Positions 1 to 6,593 of a stretch of DNA of 6,593 nucleotides are shown one piece after another. This DNA is from JAPSGM01 sp036258735 (GTDB lineage: Bacteria; Chloroflexota; Limnocylindria; QHBO01). Below the pieces are notes generated by a model. The model saw only the letters and a list, made by a program, of their open reading frames with translations. It had not been told where the DNA came from and ran no database searches. The DNA is taken from positions 1 to 6,593 of the forward strand of contig DATADC010000108.1 of the NCBI GenBank assembly GCA_036258735.1, read 5' to 3'. A program made the position numbers and the translations under genes. The stretch's first letter is position 1. Each line of letters starts with the position of its first letter.

Positions 1-4230
<4,230 letters not shown>

Positions 4231-4267
4231 CCGCGCCGCGACAATCGAACGCGCCAGTCACGAATTC

Positions 4268-4298
4268 GAGGGCGGGTCCGCGATGCGGGCTCGCTCTC
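4268..4298 (+). terminator. Hairpin downstream of rpoC, probable intrinsic terminator
   Basis: Arm GAGGGCGGGTCCGC (4268-4281) pairs with GCGGGCTCGCTCTC (4285-4298) over 14 bp, with three G-U wobbles and a GAT loop. It begins 38 nt after the rpoC stop codon. The sequence after it is only mildly T-enriched, with no true U-tract, which is common for hairpin terminators in GC-rich genomes. It lies upstream of the rpsL promoter, consistent with separating rpoBC transcription from the str operon. Partial read-through is possible. Confidence 0.6.
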
Positions 4299-4350
4299 TC
4301 GCTGTATCGCTGCGGTCAGGCGTGCGCGAGCAGTCTGGCAGCCTCCATCG

Positions 4351-4387
4351 GGTTGGCGTTCGGTTGACACTCGATCGGGCCCAACCG
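4351..4387. promoter_or_regulatory. Inverted repeats overlapping the rpsL promoter, possible operator
   Basis: Two overlapping dyads lie across the promoter. GGTTGG (4351-4356) is matched by CCAACC (4381-4386), and CGGTTG (4361-4366) by CAACCG (4382-4387). The second pair covers the start of the -35 box and abuts the -10 box. The arms are only 6 bp and could be chance, so an operator role is a weak inference. Confidence 0.25.
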
Positions 4388-4393
4388 TATACT
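4364..4393 (+). promoter_or_regulatory. Housekeeping sigma promoter of the rpsL-rpsG-fusA operon
   Basis: A perfect -35 box TTGACA (4364-4369) and a 5/6 -10 box TATACT (4388-4393) are separated by 18 nt. Transcription should start near 4400, leaving about 150 nt of untranslated leader before rpsL. No AT-rich UP element is visible upstream. This is the only good promoter seen in the gap, and its near-consensus form fits a highly expressed ribosomal operon. Confidence 0.85.
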
Positions 4394-4401
4394 CCCCATT
4401 C

Positions 4402-4446
4402 GGTGTCCCGGGTTCGGGGCGCCTTCGTGTGTGCCCCTCCGGGCAC
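4402..4446 (+). promoter_or_regulatory. Leader with mutually exclusive hairpins at the start of the str transcript
   Basis: Four segments can pair in two ways. A (GGTGTCCC, 4402-4409) pairs with B (GGGGCGCC, 4416-4423) over 8 bp with two G-U pairs, while C (GTGCCC, 4431-4436) pairs with D (GGGCAC, 4441-4446) over 6 bp with a CTCC loop. Alternatively B pairs with C (GGGGCGC 4416-4422 with GTGCCCC 4431-4437, one wobble), with A pairing to D (GGTGTCC with GGGCACC 4441-4447) outside it. The element begins within a few nucleotides of the predicted transcription start. Ribosomal operons often carry autoregulatory leaders, but I do not recognise this one as a described family. Confidence 0.5.
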
Positions 4447-4475
4447 CCCCCGCTGAAGCCAGAGAGTGGCCCGTT

Positions 4476-4489
4476 GGAGGGTCGCCATG
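4476..4489 (+). promoter_or_regulatory. Strong Shine-Dalgarno and ATG in the leader, out of frame with rpsL
   Basis: GGAGG (4476-4480) followed after 6 nt by ATG (4487-4489) is the best ribosome-binding signal in the gap, better than that of rpsL itself. The frame it opens runs 107 codons to TAA at 4808-4810, overlapping the first 260 bases of rpsL in another frame. The predicted product is Pro/Gly/Gln/Arg-rich with no recognisable family, typical of a shifted frame of a GC-rich gene. The site could load ribosomes as a decoy or leader start, or be a structural element: CCCTCC (4435-4440), part of the loop and arm of an upstream hairpin, is complementary to GGAGGG here. Confidence 0.35.
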
Positions 4490-4539
4490 CGTCCGGCGGG
4501 GAGCGAACCTACAAGCAGTCAGCCACAGCGAACGAACGC

Positions 4540-4544
4540 GAGGA
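4540..4544 (+). promoter_or_regulatory. Ribosome-binding site deciding the TTG start of rpsL
   Basis: GAGGA (4540-4544) lies 6 nt before TTG 4551, a normal spacing. It supports TTG as the start codon, which is also where the family N-terminus (M)PTIxQLVRKGR begins. Confidence 0.8.
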
Positions 4545-4550
4545 TTTCGG

Positions 4551-4973
4551 TTGCCGACCATCAGCCAGCTGGTCCGCAAGGGCCGCAAGCCCGCAGGCAA
4601 GAAGGTGAAGGCGCCGGCGCTGCGCCGGACGCTCAACACCCTGGAGCAGACCGCCTCCATGGGTCGTGGAGCGCCGCAGCGTCGGGGCGTTTGCTTGCAG
4701 GTCATGACGCGCACCCCGAAGAAGCCGAACTCGGCCCTTCGCAAGGTGGCGCGCGTGCGCCTGGTCAACGGCATGGAGGTGACCGCCTACATCCCCGGCA
4801 TCGGCCATAACCTGCAGGAGCACTCGGTGGTGCTGGTCCGCGGCGGCAAGGTCCGTGACCTGCCCGCGGTGAAGTACCACATTGTGCGCGGCACGCTGGA
4901 CGCGGCCGGCGTTCGCGACCGCAAGCAGGGACGCAGCAAGTACGGCGCGAAGTCGCCGGGCAAGGGGTCGTAA
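4551..4973 (+). CDS. rpsL: 30S ribosomal protein S12
   Basis: S12 sits at the decoding centre of the small subunit and controls tRNA selection accuracy; it is the classic target of streptomycin-resistance mutations. The 140-residue product begins PTISQLVRKGR after a TTG start, which I chose because it fits the family N-terminus and the GAGGA site. Conserved PQRRGVC (42-48), TPKKPNSALRK (55-65) and GHNLQEHSVVLVRGG are present. Relative to E. coli there is an insertion of about 14 residues between APAL (21-24) and PQRRGVC, as in Bacillus S12. K57 matches E. coli K43 and is kept. R102 replaces E. coli K88 and A106 replaces G92, inside a loop otherwise ending in DLP and KYHIVRG. D103, equivalent to the Asp89 that is methylthiolated in E. 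coli, is kept. First gene of the str operon, 6 nt before rpsG. Confidence 0.97.
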   Translation: MPTISQLVRKGRKPAGKKVKAPALRRTLNTLEQTASMGRGAPQRRGVCLQVMTRTPKKPNSALRKVARVRLVNGMEVTAYIPGIGHNLQEHSVVLVRGGKVRDLPAVKYHIVRGTLDAAGVRDRKQGRSKYGAKSPGKGS

Positions 4974-4976
4974 GGA
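4972..4976 (+). promoter_or_regulatory. Ribosome-binding site of rpsG overlapping the rpsL stop codon
   Basis: AAGGA (4972-4976) uses the last two bases of the rpsL TAA stop and lies only 3 nt before ATG 4980. The spacing is shorter than usual, so initiation on rpsG probably depends on ribosomes finishing rpsL (translational coupling). Confidence 0.6.
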
Positions 4977-4979
4977 CCG

Positions 4980-5453
4980 ATGCCTCGCCGTCCCACGGTC
5001 GCGCGCAAGACCAAGTACACCGAGCCGCTGGTCGGGGCCGCGCTGACCATCGACCAGTTCACCAACAAGCTGATGCGCGGGGGGAAGCGTCAGCTGGCCG
5101 CGCGCATCCTCGAGGACGCCATCAGCCGCTGCGAAAGGCAGGCAGGCCGCGCCGGGGTTGAGGTCATGGAGCTCGCCCTGCGCAACGCCATGCCGCTGAT
5201 CGAGGTCAAGCCAAAGCGCGTTGGCGGCTCGACCTACCAGATCCCGGTCGAGGTGCGCGCCGATCGTCGCGTGAGCCTCGGCATGCGCTGGCTGATCGAC
5301 TCGGCTCGCAAGCGCAACGGCCGCAGCATGGCGGAGAAGCTGGCCGCCGAGTTCATCGACGCCTCGAACGGCGTGGGTGCCGCGGTCAAGCGCCGCGAGG
5401 ACACGCACCGCATGGCGGAGGCCAACAAGGCCTTCAGCCACTTCAAGTGGTAA
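4980..5453 (+). CDS. rpsG: 30S ribosomal protein S7
   Basis: S7 is a primary 16S rRNA-binding protein that organises the head of the small subunit and lines the E site. The 157-residue product has the usual family length and starts MPRRPTV, as expected. Conserved parts visible are NKLMRGGKR (29-37), the beta-hairpin VKPKRVGGSTYQIPVEVR (77-94), MRWLIDSARKR, the KLAAEFIDASNGVGAAVKRRED stretch in two adjoining parts, and the terminal HRMAEANKAFSHFKW. The segment after the start is divergent: the common PDPKY-type motif around residue 15 is replaced by YTEPLVGAALTI. The gene lies between rpsL (6-nt gap) and fusA (7-nt gap) in the canonical str order. The rpsL-rpsG gap has no room for an E. coli-style S7 repressor-binding site. 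Confidence 0.97.
   Translation: MPRRPTVARKTKYTEPLVGAALTIDQFTNKLMRGGKRQLAARILEDAISRCERQAGRAGVEVMELALRNAMPLIEVKPKRVGGSTYQIPVEVRADRRVSLGMRWLIDSARKRNGRSMAEKLAAEFIDASNGVGAAVKRREDTHRMAEANKAFSHFKW
5437..5451 (+). other. Small hairpin at the rpsG stop codon just before fusA
   Basis: GCCACT (5437-5442) and AGTGGT (5446-5451) form a 6-bp stem with a TCA loop and a closing G-U pair, ending on the first base of the rpsG stop. It lies 9 nt before the fusA ATG. It also encodes the conserved S7 C-terminus, so it may be coincidental. Confidence 0.3.
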
Positions 5454-5460
5454 GCCGGCC

Positions 5461-6593
5461 ATGACCGTCACGACCGCCGCCAAGCGCAGCGCCACCACCG
5501 AGATCCCGCTGGAGCGCACGCGGAACATCGGGATTATCGCCCACATCGATGCGGGCAAGACCACCGTGACCGAGCGGATCCTCTTCTACACCAAGAAGAT
5601 CTACAAGATCGGCGAGGTCCACGAGGGTGCCGCCACCATGGACTGGATGGAGCAGGAGCAGGAGCGGGGGATCACCATCACCGCCGCCGCCACGACGTGC
5701 TTCTGGGCCGATCATCGAATCAACTTGATCGACACGCCCGGCCACGTGGATTTCACGGTTGAGGTCGAGCGCAGCCTTCGCGTGCTGGACGGAGCGGTGG
5801 TCGTCTTCGACGGGGTGGCCGGCGTGGAGCCGCAGTCCGAGACCGTATGGCGCCAGGCCGACCGCTACCGCGTGCCGCGCTTCTGCTTCGTCAACAAGCT
5901 GGATCGCACCGGCGCCGACTTCTGGCGGGTGGTCGACATGATCCGTGACCGCCTCGGCGCGAACGCGGTCCCGCTGCAGGTGCCCATCGGCCGCGAGAGC
6001 GACTTCCGCGGGGTGATCGACCTGCTGAACATGAAGGCCATCACCTACGGCAACGACCTGGGCGACCAGATCCAGGTGGGCGACATCCCGGCCGACCTGC
6101 TTCCCGAGGCGGAGAGCCAGCGCGAGAAGCTGGTCGAGGCACTGGCCGACCTCGACGACGACGTGGCGCACAAGTACCTTGAGGGCGAGGAGATCGGCGC
6201 CGCCGAGCTGACGCACGCCCTGCGGGCCGGGACGCTGGCGTACCGGATCGTGCCGGTGCTGTGCGGCTCGGCGCTCAAGAACAAGGGCGTGCAGCCTATG
6301 CTGGACGGGGTCATCGACTACCTTCCCTCGCCGCTGGACGTGCCGCCGGTCACCGGCCGCGACCCGCGCTCGGGCGACGAGGTGACGCGCGAGACCGATG
6401 CGGACCAGCCATTCGCCGCGTTGGCCTTCAAGATCGCCGCGGACCCGTACGTCGGCAAGCTCGCCTTCTTCCGGGTGTACTCGGGCACGCTCAAGACCGG
6501 CTCCTACGTCTATAACTCGACCAAGGGCAGCAAGGAGCGGATCGGCCGCATCCTCCAGATGCATGCCAACCACCGCGAGGAGATCGATCAGGT
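5461..6593 (+). CDS. fusA: Translation elongation factor G (EF-G), 3'-truncated by window edge
   Basis: GTPase that drives translocation of tRNA and mRNA and, with RRF, ribosome recycling. 377 complete codons are visible, a little over half of a typical EF-G of about 700 residues. GTP-binding motifs: G1 AHIDAGKT (27-34), G2 RGITI with T72, G3 DTPGH (91-95), G4 NKLD (145-148, usually NKMD), G5 GSAL (269-272). The EF-G-specific region of the G domain follows G4, and domain II begins near DQPFAALAFKIAADPYVGKL (about 315 on). The N-terminus carries about 17 residues before LERTRNIGI, somewhat longer than in E. coli. The G of the usual YYTG in switch I is K45 here. ATG 5461 lies 7 nt after the rpsG stop. 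No good Shine-Dalgarno is visible upstream, suggesting coupling to rpsG. tuf commonly follows but is outside the window. Confidence 0.98.
   Translation, partial: MTVTTAAKRSATTEIPLERTRNIGIIAHIDAGKTTVTERILFYTKKIYKIGEVHEGAATMDWMEQEQERGITITAAATTCFWADHRINLIDTPGHVDFTVEVERSLRVLDGAVVVFDGVAGVEPQSETVWRQADRYRVPRFCFVNKLDRTGADFWRVVDMIRDRLGANAVPLQVPIGRESDFRGVIDLLNMKAITYGNDLGDQIQVGDIPADLLPEAESQREKLVEALADLDDDVAHKYLEGEEIGAAELTHALRAGTLAYRIVPVLCGSALKNKGVQPMLDGVIDYLPSPLDVPPVTGRDPRSGDEVTRETDADQPFAALAFKIAADPYVGKLAFFRVYSGTLKTGSYVYNSTKGSKERIGRILQMHANHREEIDQ

Larger units (their letters stand above)
4231..4550 (+). other. rpoC-rpsL intergenic regulatory region
   Basis: This 320-bp gap contains no convincing gene of its own. 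From left to right it holds a strong hairpin after rpoC, about 65 bp without clear signals (only a short TCGCTG direct repeat at 4299-4312), a near-consensus promoter, and about 150 nt of structured leader ending in the rpsL ribosome-binding site. The leader also has a 7-bp direct repeat AGCGAAC (4502-4508 and 4527-4533) in an A-rich, probably unpaired stretch before the rpsL start. The frame of rpsL stays open upstream to GTG 4431, but that stretch shows no family homology and lacks a ribosome-binding site. Confidence 0.8.

Noticed and set aside
4431..4550. N-terminal extension of rpsL from GTG 4431
   Set aside because: In frame, but there is no SD before 4431, the segment forms the leader hairpin, and S12 proteins begin at the PTI motif now placed after TTG 4551.
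4231..4550. A tRNA or other small structured RNA gene in the rpoC-rpsL gap
   Set aside because: No cloverleaf, T-loop or CCA-like pattern was found on either strand; the hairpins are better explained as terminator and leader.
4509..5564. - strand open frame spanning rpsL, rpsG and the fusA start
   Set aside because: It crosses three conserved genes antisense and has no recognisable product; it is a shadow of codon bias.
5443..6573. Long - strand open frame opposite fusA
   Set aside because: It is antisense to conserved EF-G motifs, and its Val/Asp/Gly/Leu/His-rich product has no family signal.

Overview
The window is a GC-rich bacterial chromosome segment, with strong G/C preference at third codon positions. 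It holds the classic core block rpoC – rpsL – rpsG – fusA, all on the + strand. The 5' end cuts into rpoC (RNA polymerase beta') inside its first zinc-binding motif. The 3' end cuts into fusA (elongation factor G) early in domain II. I see no mobile elements, CRISPR arrays, tRNA or rRNA, and no gene on the - strand. Long open frames opposite or shifted against rpoC are codon-bias shadows.

Taxonomy can only be inferred. RpoC lacks the large trigger-loop insertion of proteobacteria and carries a long helical insertion near its N-terminus. S12 carries an insertion of about 14 residues at the place where Bacillus S12 has one, and where E. coli and typical actinobacterial S12 do not. With the high GC, this suits a GC-rich Chloroflexota-type lineage best; a deep-branching actinobacterium is the main alternative.

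Layout: rpoC ends at 4230. A 320-bp gap follows, and it looks like a full regulatory region. It has a 14-bp hairpin 38 nt after the rpoC stop (likely terminator), a near-consensus housekeeping promoter (TTGACA, 18 nt, TATACT) at 4364-4393, and about 150 nt of leader. The start of that leader can form two mutually exclusive sets of hairpins. It also holds a strong Shine-Dalgarno plus ATG that is not in frame with rpsL. rpsL starts at TTG 4551; rpsG follows after 6 nt and fusA after 7 nt, a tightly coupled str operon. The operon therefore appears to have its own promoter, partly insulated from rpoBC.

The genes work together in gene expression: beta' is the catalytic half of RNA polymerase, S12 and S7 are 30S proteins of the decoding centre and head, and EF-G drives translocation. 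The points most worth a second look are an S12 that naturally carries arginine at the residue matching E. coli Lys88 (a streptomycin-resistance position), a perfect EF-hand-type loop in the acidic tail of RpoC, the roughly 185-residue coiled-coil insert in RpoC, and the switch-like rpsL leader. No wholly new system is evident; this is a core region with unusual details.
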